Source: Dasyornis broadbenti (Eukaryota; Chordata; Aves; Passeriformes; Dasyornithidae). Taken from it: a stretch of 64,000 nt of DNA. The notes beneath the pieces are model-generated. The model had not been told where the DNA came from. It did no database searches and saw only the letters and a program-made list of their open reading frames with translations. The stretch covers positions 1,395,955 to 1,459,954 of the forward strand of contig VZRN01000216.1 of NCBI GenBank assembly GCA_013397935.1, read 5' to 3'. Of the stretch, positions 1-12,940 are shown piece by piece. Both the position numbers and the translations under genes were made by a program. Position 1 is the stretch's first letter; the number at the start of each line of letters is the position of its first letter.

Positions 1-430
1 AAAAAATCACACACACACACACACACAAAAAAATCACACCAAAAAAAATCATCACACCAAAAAAATAGCAGAAGAGGGGAGCAGGCTGAGAGCTGAGGAG
101 AAGAGTGGGGTGTGAGTGGGGAAGAGCCAGGCAAGGAAATAGGGAGAGAAATGAGACAGGACTGTATCCAAGAGTAGATACTATGATGATGGGAACATTA
201 AGAATATGATAGATAGGCAGGGAAGGAAGGCAAACAGACAGAGATAGGTACAGAGAAAGAGACAGAGACGAGGGAGGGAGGGAGAAGGCAGAGAGAGAGA
301 GCCAGAATTAATTTAGGGGGAATATACTGAAAACATAATCTTCTCAACAGAGTTAAAAAAGAGAGCGAGAGAGAGAATTAAACAAACAGCGACAGGAAAC
401 TGAGAAAGAATAACTTTTTTTTTATGAGCT
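1..430. repeat. Low-complexity CA and purine-rich tract
   Basis: The window begins with a (CA)n run and A-rich spacers to about base 60. Purine-rich sequence with GAGA and GGGA clusters follows, to about base 400. There is no coding signal. Confidence 0.7.
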
Positions 431-2574
431 TGTTAACATTTGTGAAGTTAAGTAACCCTAAATTTATGCCATTAATTTGCATGTATTACATTTTTTTTTC
501 TGTGCTGCCAGTTTATAGTCTCTGTGAAACCTTTAAAAAGTGGCTTTTTTCCTCCTTTTCCCTTCGCCTGTGTTAATTAAGGCTTGTGATATATGTATAT
601 TTTTACACTGCTGCTGTGCTCTAGCATTTAATCACGAAATGGCCCTTTTTGCCTTTTCTCTGGGCTGCTGCTGCCTCATCCTTTCCCCTCCACAGAAGGC
701 TGAGGAGGCCCATGGGTTCACTCACCTGCACCATCTGTGAGCATGCCTAGAGCCAGGCTGGGATCCCACGATCCCAACCCGGGATTCTCCCTGTCCAACA
801 GGGAGAATTCTCCCACTCACAGCACGGAGAGGATCTGCAGCTGCTGAGGGGTTAACAGCTCCAATGCATGAGGGCATTCACATTGCCATACTGAACACGC
901 TGTATTTACACATTAGCAATCACTGGGGAGCTGTAAATCAGATTCCCAGGGGAAATCCAGCCAAAGAACAGAGAGAGATTCCTAAGGAAGGTGGGAGGGA
1001 CACAGACGGATGTGCTCCATCACTGCTGGGATAAAAGGGGATGCAGATCGTCCTCCAGGGCTTTAGCAGCACCTGGAATTCTCCAAACTGGGATGCACAA
1101 AGAAGGAGCTGCTAGGGAAAACCCAAGCCCAGTTTCTCTCCTGCTTCTAGGGGACTGCACCACACCAGTGTCCCTCCTCTCCTCCCAAGGACTCTTCTTG
1201 CTGGGCAGACAGATCTCTCTCCTAAGCACATTGCTGACTTTGGAAGTGCCCAAGGCCAACACAAAGCGTGGCTGGTGGAGCCCTGTTGGCAGCTGTCCCA
1301 GCGAGCATATTTCTGAGCTCAGCTGGACAGGAGTCCTGCTCCTAAATGTGCTTTGATTGCTCTGCTCCTCTCCAAAGGCTCTGCTCCTCCCAGCTGTAAG
1401 CAGAGTTTGCTGAAGCAAGGAGCAGGTCGCTGAGCCTGGTTTGGATGCTGTTTGGTCCTTAGTGGAGCTGATGGGACTCGTTAAAAGCCCGCTGAGCTGA
1501 GCCCAGGAACAGTGAGCATTGGTTCAGACTTAATCACCCTCCACGGGAGATGCTGCAGCTGGAGGAGGGAATGTGGGGATTGCTGGTCAGAGCAGAGGTG
1601 GTGTTCCCTCTTCCCCCATGGAGGAAACTTGTGATGTTGGGGGCTCACAGGCACTTGACAGCTCCCTGGAGGGTCTCTGCTGAACTGGAGTTGGGCAGGA
1701 GAGGTAGGGGAGACAAACCAGCCTTTCCACACTGTCATTTATTTAGCCACACTGGGGTGTTGAGCACCAGAGAGGATATTCTGATTTACTCCCTGGCTTA
1801 CCGTTGCTGTGGCAACGGGAGAAATACAGGCCAAAGCAGGCTGCATCTGCAGTGTGGTGGTAATAGGGAGTTTGGATTCCCATGTGTGTGTGTGTTTGTT
1901 TGTTTGTTTGTTTGTTTGGCTGTTTGCAGGAGCCACATGGTAAAAAAGCAATGAAAAGGGAATAAGGTCTGAGTTGTAGCCAGACAAAAACTCCTGTCAT
2001 GCAACAGCCAAAGAGGCACGCACGGAGTCCTGAATCTCACACACCTGAGAACACCAGCACACACGTGTGGCCTCTCCTCCCACCACAAACACACCCCGGA
2101 GCTGCTCTCCCACTCTCAGAAGACGCCAGACTTCTCATTTCATAGGTACAAAGCCCCTTTGTAGATACAATGACACAGAGATACAAAGCTACCCTTTCTA
2201 CATGGGCTCTGAAATGCAGCCAGGAGTCTTGGGCCTAGCTGGTGTCAGCAAGAGAATCTCCCCTGCCCTCGGATCCGCACACCCCAGTCAGCTGTGATTC
2301 CAAGGGATCACAGTCATTGGTTACTGAGCAAATCCTCCTCCCTGCAGGTCCTCCTCCACCACATTGTAGTGACAAGTTCCTACCTCCCCCCGCACACACT
2401 CCCCAAGCCGATCAACAAAACAAACTCAGCCCTCTCTCAGCAGCCATTTCCCTCCTTGGCAGAGAGGGCCTTCATTGCCAACATCAGAGCGAGCCCTCAG
2501 GTCACGGAAATTGGCCTGCTGCGGGTACCAACCTCCAACTGCGCGGCTCAGGAGCCTGCCAGCACCATTCCCAC
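431..2574. other. Noncoding stretch without recognisable genes
   Basis: Nothing here resembles a known protein. A (TG)n-(GTTT)n microsatellite lies at about 1883-1918. The short reading frames on both strands overlap each other and have no family motif. Confidence 0.6.
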
Positions 2575-2829
2575 TGTCAGGAAAATTAATCCACAAACAC
2601 CAGAGGTTTATGTCCAAAAAGGAGACAGAGGAGTTCTGGAACTTTATTTGGATAAAGGGAGAGGTCATGGGACAGTTTCCCATGGGGTCTCTCAAATTGT
2701 TAGAGGACGCAGCTTCTTTTTATCCCAATTTCCCGGCCGCAGTTCCCTCTCTCTTTCCCCATTGGCTGAGGTACCCGGGAGGTACAGACTTCCCAAAATA
2801 GCTAATACAGACCCCCCTGCTAATGTACA
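2575..2829 (-). mobile_element. Endogenous retrovirus 3' LTR (minus orientation)
   Basis: On the minus strand the element begins TGTACATTAG and ends TTCCTGACA, a TG...CA pair 255 bp apart. It carries a TATA-like GGGATAAAAAG (plus positions about 2717-2726), then AATAAA (plus 2643-2648) about 70 bp further on. This is a compact promoter and polyadenylation layout typical of a retroviral LTR. A purine tract sits directly before its 5' end, which marks it as a 3' LTR rather than a solo copy. The family is not named. Confidence 0.75.
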
Positions 2830-2842
2830 TCCCCCCCTTTTG
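2830..2842 (-). other. Retroviral polypurine tract
   Basis: Read on the minus strand this is an AAAAGGGGGGGA-type tract directly abutting the LTR's TGTACA start, the position of the plus-strand primer in retroviruses. Confidence 0.7.
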
Positions 2843-3040
2843 TTTTCTTTGTGTCTCTGTTCTTTTTCTCTAAATCCAGGGATCTTTAACCCTGCCTTGG
2901 GTGAGTAACAGTCTGTGTCAATTCATGGAATTCCCATGGAATTTATGGTTCCTCCCATTGCTTCTTTCACCTATCAGTATCTGGCTTTATCTACCAGCAG
3001 GCCCCACAATTTGGTCTCCCTCTCGTTCCTTTCACCACCC
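2843..3040 (-). mobile_element. Possible ERV internal remnant upstream of the 3' LTR
   Basis: Sequence just upstream of the purine tract should be the 3' end of the ERV internal region. I see no readable retroviral protein, and the outer boundary is a guess. Confidence 0.35.
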
Positions 3041-4785
3041 CACAGAGCAAGCTGGAGAGCACAGCCATGCACAGCCCCTCTCCTTCCCTCTCCTCCAGCA
3101 CTGAATATCCTCAGCCTAAAACCTGGCCTCTGGAGAAAGGCTCCATGTCCGGTGCATCCAAAATCACGGCCCCAGAGACCTCCTTCAGGTTAAGTGGAAG
3201 GAAGGAAATTATTTTTCAACTGCCCCTCATGGGCCCAGAGCTGCTCCCTGGAGAGCTGGAAGCACAGAACAGCCTTGCAGCAAGGTAAAGTTGCTATTCA
3301 GCCATACCATGATCTGTTCTGCCTTATCCCACAGCCCGTAACAGGCTGAAGCTAGCATGGGCGCAGGGAAGAACAGCCTGGGATCAGAGCAAGAACATGG
3401 GATCGGCTTTGGAGTTCCTGGAAATCAGACTCCTAGTCAGCTTTGGGGGTCCTGTGCTGCAACATTTGCAAAGGAGACACGAAGTCCCTGGCAGAGAGAG
3501 ACTGAATTTCCTCGGCCTGGCAGAGCAAGAGCCTGTGAGGCAGAATGTCTCTGTGAGGACAGCAGCTTGGGGTGGGACACCAGCAAAGACAAGGGTGTCA
3601 CTGCAAGGCTGCTGATGCCACCAACCTGTTGGCTGCTGCTGAAAGTGACACTGAGATTTTAAAAAGTTGTAGGGGGGGGCAAACACAGGCACTGAGGTTG
3701 AGCTGGAGAAGATGAGGTGATGGAGATGAGAGGCTCTGCAGGCATGAGAAGCTTCTAGAGAACATTGTGCAGAGAGGAGATGTCCAGCTCAATCCAGCTC
3801 AGTCCCAGCGAGGACAGCCCCAGGGAACGTGCGGTGGCTGCTGGTGTGCTGCAGGAATGCTGTGAGCTTGCAGAACTCCTGTCCACCCAGGGCGTGCAGC
3901 AGAGGTGAGACAGGATGCACATTCACCCCCCCTGACTCCTGGCTGCCTTTTCTCCCATTATTCCTGAGACTCCATCTGGCCTCACTGTTTTTACACACAT
4001 CCACACACAGAAAAAAAAAAAAAAGAGAGAGAGGAGATAAAATAAACACTTAATTTCTAACCTAATCAGCCCTTCTCTCACTAATTAGCACCCTCTGAGC
4101 ACATCCACAGGCTGTGAGAGATACTCTGGGGCTGATAATGACCCCCAACCCGCAGTTGCATATGCTGAAGGGTCAGCAGAGCAAAGAGCAAGCCGTGGGG
4201 AGGCAGGGAACAGAGCGACCTCTGTCATTCGGGTTTTTCTCTAAAACCTGGGATGATGGAAAGGCACCGTCTCTTTTTTTTGGCAGGATCCCTCGTGTGT
4301 GCATGTGTGTGAGTGTGTTTTTCTGTGAGAGTGGACGTGTGTGTGCACGCATGTGAGTCGAGGAGGGGGGAAGCTGGAGAGGTTTGGAGGGAGGGGACTG
4401 GAACCAAATCCTGGCACGGAGCCCGAGCCTGAAACACACGCCAATTTGTGCCTCTTGCTGGTGGTGATGAAGGGCTCCGTTCAGGACACGCGGGACGCTA
4501 ATTAAGGGGCTTCAAAGGCGGCTTTCTGCGGAGTGCTCTCTAAAGGGGGGCTGAGGGGAGGAAGGAGCACAAGAAGGGGGTGTTCTCCACTCAATGGAAG
4601 ACTTCTGGCTCCTGGTGCTGCTGGGGAAGGCACTTTTTCTTCCTCGCTGTCTCCCATGGCAACTCCTACCCGTGAAATCTGAGAAGGTGCAAGCATCTGG
4701 CAGCTCCGGGCAAGCCCTCAGAAGCCAGCAAGGCAAGGCTGGCTCCGGTGGGCAAAGGTGGAAAAGAGGCATGGCAGGAAGGGAG
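3041..4785. other. Noncoding stretch without recognisable genes
   Basis: There are only short overlapping frames without family motifs. A T-rich and TG-rich patch lies at about 4270-4350, and a short A run at 4011-4024. Confidence 0.55.
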
Positions 4786-4896
4786 AGAGAAGAGAAGAGA
4801 AGAGAAGAGAAGAGAAGAGAAGAGAAGAGAAGAGAAGAGAAGAGAAGAGAAGAGAAGAGAAGAGAAGAGAAGAGAAGAGAAGAGAAGAGAAGAGAA
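4786..4896 (+). repeat. (AAGAG)n pentanucleotide microsatellite
   Basis: About 22 uninterrupted AAGAG units form a pure purine/pyrimidine mirror tract. The repetitive EEKRR or SSLLF peptides read from it are artefacts. Confidence 0.97.
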
Positions 4897-7800
4897 GGAA
4901 GACCAGTGTGATTTGTTTACAAAGGTAGCACCCGTAGTAACAGGAGCTGCCATCAGTCTCCAGGGATTTGCAGGGACTGGATTTGCAGCTCTGGATCACT
5001 GCAGATCAAAACTCCATAGCTGAGCCTTCTCCTCTTCATCCCATGGGGTTATTGCTTATGGAAGTCTGGGTGGGGCAGACTTTGTGAACAGGACAATGGG
5101 CAGGCCTCAGGCGTGTCAGTCTGGGCACCAGAGGCAAACAAAACTGCACAGGCACCCAAAGAGCTCTATCCCACTCCCAGGAGCCTCACAGACCTTGGCC
5201 CCACAATCTCTAAGCATTGCAGATTCCCTCGGAGCCGAGCATTCCCGTGTCCAAGGAAAGGAGCCAAGCCAGAATGCGACACGTGGCTCAGCCGTGGTCA
5301 CCAAGGGACGTCTGAGCTCAGCGCTCCTTCTTCCTACCTGGCACCCTCACACCTGCCTGCCCTCCCTCCACGGAGTCAGCATGAAACAGCAGCTCTGGTG
5401 AAAACCAGGGCTGAGGCGAGATTGATTAAACGGGGCCAGAGTGTGGGAGGAAAGAGAAGAATAAATTGGCAGGGAGAGCAACAGAGTGTTAGTGAGAGAC
5501 GGGAAGAAAGGATAAGTGAGAAAGATGGTGAGGAAGAGAAAAGAGAGAATAGAGGGTTATCTGTGGATTGTAGTCACTGGGCCATGCACCACACAGAGAG
5601 AGAAAGCGAGGGAAAGAAAAGAGAGGTGATACGAGCACATGAAAAGGAGAAGTGAGAAGAGACTCACAAAGAGCAAGAGAAGCAGACGGCTTGAGAGATG
5701 AGCAGTGTTTCACTGATCCTGCACGACAGCATGGTGCCTGCCATCACTCACCACCCCACAAGCTGCCAGAATGCCCCACAGCTTCCCTCAGCTTCAGACA
5801 GAGCTGTCTTCTCTCTGCCAGGCAGTCCCAGCGACACGCATGGGTCACCTGGACACAGCTCTTTGGGAAGCAGGACCAGTCCAGCCACGAGCACACATAA
5901 TTCAACCAAGGTGAAGCAGGAGGCTTTCAGCTCTACTCTAATGCTTCTCCACAATTGTCCAAACCTTTTGTTTTTCTAACCTTTCTGCCCTCTCCTGTTC
6001 AGTGCCCTCCCGTGCACCAGTCCACATTTAACGGCTTATTCCGGATGACCTGCTCCGTGTCACCCACGGTCAGTGTCACCCTGCCCAAAGCGCGGCCACC
6101 TGCAGCCCCGAGCGGCTCAGCAGTGCTGTGCCTGTCAGGGGAGACAGGGAGGGAGGAGAATCACCCTGGAACAAGCACCTGGGGTGGAACTGGCTGAGGT
6201 GTGAGTGAGGCCAGTGACTGCCCAGAGCGAGGGGAACAGTGCAAGGCAGCTCTGAACAGCAGCTCTTGGCCAGCAGCCTTCACTTGCGCATCCAGCAGTT
6301 CCCTGGTTTTTCCTATTCCTGCCCAAGGGTGAATCCTGCTGCCCAGCCTGAGCGGGTCCTGAGAGGAGGTGGTCGGGTTCCCAGGCAGGCAGAATCCAAA
6401 GGGGGTTGGATGCAGAAGCACATGATGGTGCTGGAATCAGCTCTGTAGCAGATCTTGCAACTGCCTGGGCTGAGGAACATCTGGGGTCTGCCAGGATCTG
6501 CCGAGAAAAGGGGATCAGCCTCAAGGAGGTACGGACACAGTCTCAGATGCAGTTGCAAGACACAGGCTCGGAAGGGCTCAGCTCCATCACTGACCCTTGC
6601 CTCATCCGCGCGTAACAACCACGGCCCAGGCCAGACAAGTCCAGGGCACTGCCTCCTCCCATCCCACACAGCACCAAACACTTCCCATCAGCTGCTGACA
6701 CCTGCTGAACCTTTACAAAGAAAGCCACCAAAGATCTAAATCTAATGGGAGAACAGAGCTGATCACCAGCCTCTTCTGACCACAGAGGAAAAAACCACCA
6801 AGACTTTCATGCTTACAGAAAGACACCAGCCTTAGTTTCCATGGAGAGAGGAAACAGCTCTCCAGCTTTGCCTTTCCTCTCCCAGTTCTTCTCTCTCCCC
6901 TCACACGTCACCTTCCTGCCCTGTGCAATCCAAACTGGACACCCTGCCAAAGACAGATAAACAGGCAACTAGTGAATCACTCTTATTAAGTTTGAACTGA
7001 TTATTAAAAAAAAAAAGAAAAAAAAATTAAAAGAGGGAGAGAAAATCAAAGCTGGGATTACAGGCTTAGCAAGCATGAGTGCATATTCAGCCTACACTGT
7101 TCTCTTTGTGGCTCTGTCACACCGGTAGACTGCTAAGAGAGTTATACCGTTACTAACATGACAGCATTGTCCTATCCAGCCTGGATTAGAAATCCCAGTG
7201 CCTGTGTGGAAGGGAAAAGTCCCTTGGCAGTGGCAGCCACTTGGCCTCATGATGCCTTCCTCTCGCAGCATGCTGGCCAGGCAGGGAGAAGGATTCAATT
7301 ACCAGGCAGGCTCTGCCTTTTCCCAGGCCAGCTTTCTTTCATTATCTGACTGCTTTCTCCCTGGCCAGTGATGCCTGAGAAGTCTGTCACGCAAGAGAAA
7401 CTCAAGATGGTCCAGGCAATTTCTGAACCAGGCAGGCTTCTCAGGGCTGAACCCCTCCTCCTCCTCACAAATACACGGTCTTGCCCAAGGATGGAGAGAA
7501 TGTTCGCTCCTGAAGGTGGTGAACATCTCATTCACCAACACAGGACCTCCAGCAAGTGCCTGGAAAACTGGATCTCCTTGTTCTCTGCTGGGCTGGGAAC
7601 ATCAGTCAGATGTGATTCCTTCACATTTCTCCGGCCTAAAAATCATCCTACTGAGCCGAGACTGATTGCCCTCATTACTTCCACTTCTTAAGCAGGACCA
7701 CACCAGTTTTTAAACACATCAAAGACATGTGTGCCGCTCTGATGCATTTTTCAAATGCTTCCTTTTCCAAGTAATCCCCCTATAAACATCTCCCAAAACA

Positions 7801-8480
7801 CCGCAGCAATCAGATAATCACCCATAGCTTCATCTACTCTTTGTACCCTTTGCGGTGTCCCTGGGGACTGTGTTTCCTCACCGGCACGGTGGTGTTATGG
7901 TTCGCAGTGTGTCTGTGAACTGGCACGGATCAGCAAGAAAAAAGCAGCTGGCAACAGTAAATGCATCACCCCAGCCAGGACACAGAACGAGGAAAGGTCA
8001 TTGTGTGGCGTGGCCTCTCATTCTGCCAGCAGCCAGAATTGCTGCTCGTGTGGCCACCAGTGCAGGGGCCCAGCTCTGGTACCACTGAGGGAAGATGAAC
8101 TGGATGCTGCATGAATTGGCTGTGCCAGTCCCTGGGTCTTCAGAGAGGGAGAGGAACTTGGAGTGAGCAAGTCAGTGAGTTGAGAGGAGGAAAGAATTGG
8201 GTATGCAGTGCCTGGAGGGTGAGGGTCAGGCCCAAGAGTAGCAGAAGGAGCTGCCTGGGACAGCTGCTCACCCAGATGGTCCCCAGTCTGCAGCCTTCAG
8301 ATCTTGCCTGAGCTCCAGCCCCGTGGCTGGTGCCTGTGGCCTCCTCTCCCCACATCTCTGCTGGGCCAGGCTCTGCACCACTGCAGGAACTGGGACAGGG
8401 ACCATTCCTCATTCAGGGAACCTCAGTTCTATTTTCACTGTCCCAACCCAAAAAGACAAGGGAAAAAAACCCATAGTTTT
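4897..8480. other. Noncoding stretch without recognisable genes
   Basis: The sequence at 5440-5700 is purine-rich. A-rich sequence lies at 7005-7045. No exon-like block with a recognisable protein motif was found. Confidence 0.55.
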
Positions 8481-8499
8481 TCTTTCCAGAGCTGCCCCG

Positions 8500-8660
8500 G
8501 GGCTAGGATACAATATTTTATGGCCCAGTTCTTAGCCTATTTGCATTTTGTATTTTTACTTCAACTGCTGTTTGTTTCCAGGCATTTGGGATGCCTAATG
8601 ATTTTCAAAGCACTGTTTATTTTAATCCCTTTAATTTATTAATAAATTAGTCGGCCTCGA
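8500..8660. promoter_or_regulatory. AT-rich block with octamer motif and 18-bp palindrome (candidate regulatory element)
   Basis: An AT-rich island in GC-richer surroundings contains ATTTGCAT, the POU octamer on one strand. It also contains a perfect 18-bp palindrome at 8632-8649 (TAATTTATTAATAAATTA). Regulatory function is inferred only from composition. Confidence 0.25.
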
Positions 8661-11600
8661 AGTGCTTGAGAAAGAAGGGCAAGGAAGTTGTAACCAGTGC
8701 TTTGAATAAAGCATCAAACTGTCATAGGATCACATCAAAGCAACAGCAAGCAGCTCACTTTGTTGGCTCTGTCATGACACAGCCTCATGGGTCCTGCAGC
8801 TTGGTGTCAGGTTTCTTCATACGTGTCACCCTGCAACACCACCAGGCTCACCAGCTCCGAGGGTGAAGTAAAAAATAGCGATGCCCAGAGGCAGCTCCCT
8901 CTGAAAAGTCTGCCCCGTCTCACCCTGGGTGTGTTGCGAGAATGTAACACACCAGCGTGGAGCAGATAATGTAAACCATGCTGACATCCACGTGGATTTG
9001 CTGGCGAGGTTGTAATCTTCCCATAAATCACAGGTGAACTCAGCCTCCCCTACGCTCTTGTCAGCCCAGTGCTCTGAGGCGAGGCTGCAGCTTCACACAC
9101 AGGACAGTCCCTGCAGAAACAGTGAGCATGAACACTGCTAATCATGCAAAGGAAGGACTTGGAATAATCTCTGCTAGCCAGCCCCAACAGCAACATGCCA
9201 GGTTTTCTCATCACCAGAAAGCAACTGACAGATCCTGAAAATCCTAGGGGCTGCCCTCAAATTACTTTTCCCATCGCCAAGGAGAGCTGAGTGTGCCCCA
9301 TCAGGTGTTTATGAGCCTGCCCCCATCTAGGCCCTTCACACCACAGCCGGTCCTTTGCAGCTGCCAACTTCATCACATCCTTCCTGCTGCAAAGCCCATT
9401 TGCTCTCCGTCATCCCACTGAGATGAAGATCCCCTTTCTCCCATCTCCCGCTGATCTGTCAGCCATGAACACGTTAGTCATGGACCAGCACTTGCCAGGG
9501 CCGCACGATTCGCAGGGAACAGAAGCCTCTCGGCGTGCTGCAAGTGCACATCTTGTGCTGAAGGGCTGAGGTGATGCCACAAACAGCGCTGTGAAAGCAG
9601 CCTGAAGTTGCTGCTGGTTGTCATGATGAGTTAGCTGTGCTAGATGTCCTCCAGAAGCACCGTTCTGCCTGGGAGTAGACAGTGACTCCTGTTTGGAGGG
9701 GGTGAACACATCCTGCCTGGATGCGCTTATTCCAACAGCCAGCACGGCTGTCTGGCACGGGGGGGACACCTGCACCCGTGTTCTCCTTGTACTTGTGGCA
9801 ACACTGACAGCAACAGAGATGCCTCGAGAAAGGCGATGGTGGGATGGAAGCTCTTTCACCCAGGATGTAGAAAGGACAAAAACATTTCTGCAAAGCGGAT
9901 TCTGGAGCGGCTCTCCTTGCCGACATCCACGGGTTCTGCCAGTGCCGGTGCAGAAATGAGCGCAGTCTCCTCCTCCCTGTGTGTGGACACCCTGGGAGGG
10001 GCACCAGAGACATCGTGTCTGCCCTGACCCTGGTACTTAAAATCTGACACCTTGTTCGGAGGCACTGTCAACCACCCCAGCAGCCTTTTGCTCCCCTCCA
10101 GCCCCCCAGTCAGCAGGCAGGGATCCTTGCTGGGCAAAGCAGTCTCTCCCTTCATGGGTAGGCCTTTCACAGAGCCCTTTCTTCCCAGCAGAAAAGCGCC
10201 TGGTGTGTAGCTGTGAAGTGTAACAAGGAAGAAAAGGGATTGCTTGAATCCCGGCTCCCTGCCCGATGGTATGGACAGGGCATTATCTTCACCCTACAAA
10301 GAAAGTGCAGCTCTGCTCTTGGTTTGATTGTGGGTACTTAGTTGATAAAGTCAGGGTATTACCTGCATGTCCTGCTCTCTTTACTGCCCATCTTCCCTGG
10401 GGCAGGGAGCTCCCTGCTTTAGCAAAGCCTGATCTCTTTTTCCTCTCCTGTGTGGCAGAGGAAATAGAGATTTTCAAAACAGGATTCAAATTGAGTCCTC
10501 AGCTTGATGATGTACCACTCAAAAAGCTGGCCAGGGTGGATGAACCCTGATCTTTGCTCTCCAAAAGGTGCACCAACAAGTGATGAGGACTTTGGAGAGA
10601 AATAACAAGGGAACAGCATCTCTCGGAGCCTTCCCGAGAGGAGCATAACCAGTTCAGGTACGTAAGGCCATAACCTTTCTCGTTCTCCCCACAGGTCTCT
10701 TGGTGTCTTTTCTTCTGTTGCCTCTCTGATCCCTGAGCAAAGAGCACAGCCCCAGCAGCCCAGCATCCACAGGGAAGTCCAGGAAAGGCCAAACCCTCCA
10801 GGATCATGCCTCACTTATCTACGGGCACAGGCAAGGACCCTCTGCCTCCAGGATGCTTTCCCCGGCAGTGGCAAACACTGGGGCCTGGGAAAAAGGAGCA
10901 GAATTTGGCCAATACAGAGATGCCACCCCAAGCTGAAAATGGTGGATTTTGTTGAGTTGGCCAATATTTACTACGAAATTATTAAGCCTCACAAAATCAT
11001 TCCGTGAGGATCCTGAGCGGCGCGCAGTTTTAACTGTGCTTCATTGTCACACTTCATAAACACACACCAGGTGCTTTTCTGCTGGGAAGAAAGGGCTCTG
11101 TGAAAGGCCTACCCATGAAGGGAGAGGCTGCTTTGCACAGTGTCTGAAGGCAGGGAGGAGGGCAGGTATTTCTTCTCCGTGCTCCCCAGCAGGAGTGAAC
11201 AGTAATGAACGCGCTGGGAAAGGCCAGCAGCACTTGAGAGAGGTGTATGGGGCTCTGTGTAAGAGATGCCAGGCAAACTGAAGAGACCGTTCCTGCGTTA
11301 AATCGTGCTCAGTGTGTCTGTAAAACTCGGGAGTGCAAACGTCCTTTTGGGAATGCTCACGTGCGCCGTGACCACGGCGGGCCCTGGGACGTGTCCCCAG
11401 CCCGGCAGCGTGCGAGCCGGCCCCAGGGGTGTGCGTGTGTGTTTGTCTGCCTGCCCACAGGGGAACTTTCCATCTAAACCAGCTGACAGCTGCTCTCCTG
11501 AGTTTCCTGGACACCAATAATGTTTTCCCTTTTCTAATCTCCCCGATGTAAATCCATTCACAACGAGTGCCTAGAGACTTTTAATTCCATCGGCATTAAA

Positions 11601-12907
11601 CTCACTAAAACCTCTATTACCAAAAGCTTTTAGGATTTTCCCCAGAATCTACAAGTCAGGTTCATAACATGACAGAACTCCACCTCTCTAGGGTGTCTGA
11701 GAAATTAATTCACGCTTTCTAAATGCCAGGATCGCTGACCAGACATTCAAAGTATCCCCCTTGCCATTAGCAAGCTCCAGTTGCTGGTACAACACAGCCC
11801 TTGCCAGGGGCTGAGCTGGCCCTGAAACACCTCTAACAACCTGAGAAGAGCCCTGTACGAGGCAAGAACAGATCAGGTGCCACAGCAGGGCAGTACGACA
11901 GGTTCACAAATGCTGTGCTGAAGGGAAATTACTCATTGCAGTGCTTCCTTGCTTCGTTCATAAACCAAAGACCTGGCAAATGCATCCCAGCACCGCTGCT
12001 CCCCTGTTCCATAATGAGTGAGAAGACAGCGTGGTCTCACCTCAGCACCGCGCACAGGCAGGCGCTGCGAAAGCACAGGGATTATCCAGCTCCACCTCGC
12101 TGGGGAAGGTGGCTGGGTGCCGAGACAAATTGAAAGCGGTTGTGGTGGAGGGGGTCAGACAGCTGTGAGTCAGCCAGCGAGGTTTCTAACTGCTATGATA
12201 CTCCAGAGATGCTGCATTTATCCTTTGGCCCTGGAGGTTCATTGGCTGCTGTAATAGAGCAGAGAGATGCAATCATCTTTTGATCCCAGAGGTCTTTTTA
12301 GGTGCTGTAATGGAGTAGTGATGATCAAGCCATCTCCAAAGCCTTGGGGTTGCTGGCACACACGCAGCGTGAGTGACGTCAGTGTCACTCAGCCCCCACA
12401 GTCCCCAGCTCCTGGATGCAGGGAGAGGTGTTGAAGATGTTGCTTCCACCCCAGAGGTTCGCAGGGGCCGTGGTGATGTCAGCTTTGACACGGTGCCAAG
12501 CTTCCCTCTGGCCTCACAGGAACTTCAGCCACGTGGAAAGGTGTGATAGTGACCCCAGGGCTGCTGGCACTGGGACACAAGCCTGGCTGCTCCCACTCTT
12601 ACCCACATCAGCTGCTGTGGGTGTAGCTCCACGCTACCCAGCAAAACAAATCACAGCTCTGAGAATGCAGGAGAGCTCAGAGATCCAGCAAAGATGATCC
12701 TCAGTGCTTCTTTATCTGGCTTAAAAGCATTTCCCAGAGGAGGCAGTCACTCTGCTCATGCTTCGTGGGCTGTCCAGGAACTTACAAGGAGTCTGGGATT
12801 TGTGCACAGCTACACTCACAGTTGTAGCTACACACAAATATCTAGAAATCAAACAGGCTCAGTTAGCCAGGCTGTTGAAGATCTCAGCACCCTGTATCTT
12901 GGCCTCA

Positions 12908-12940
<33 letters not shown>

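Noticed and set aside
2067..2908. Plus-strand frame of 204 residues over the LTR
   Set aside because: It is antisense to an LTR and its polypurine tract, with no protein similarity.
4594..5023. Frames with repeated EEKRR or SSLLF
   Set aside because: Artefacts of the (AAGAG)n tract.
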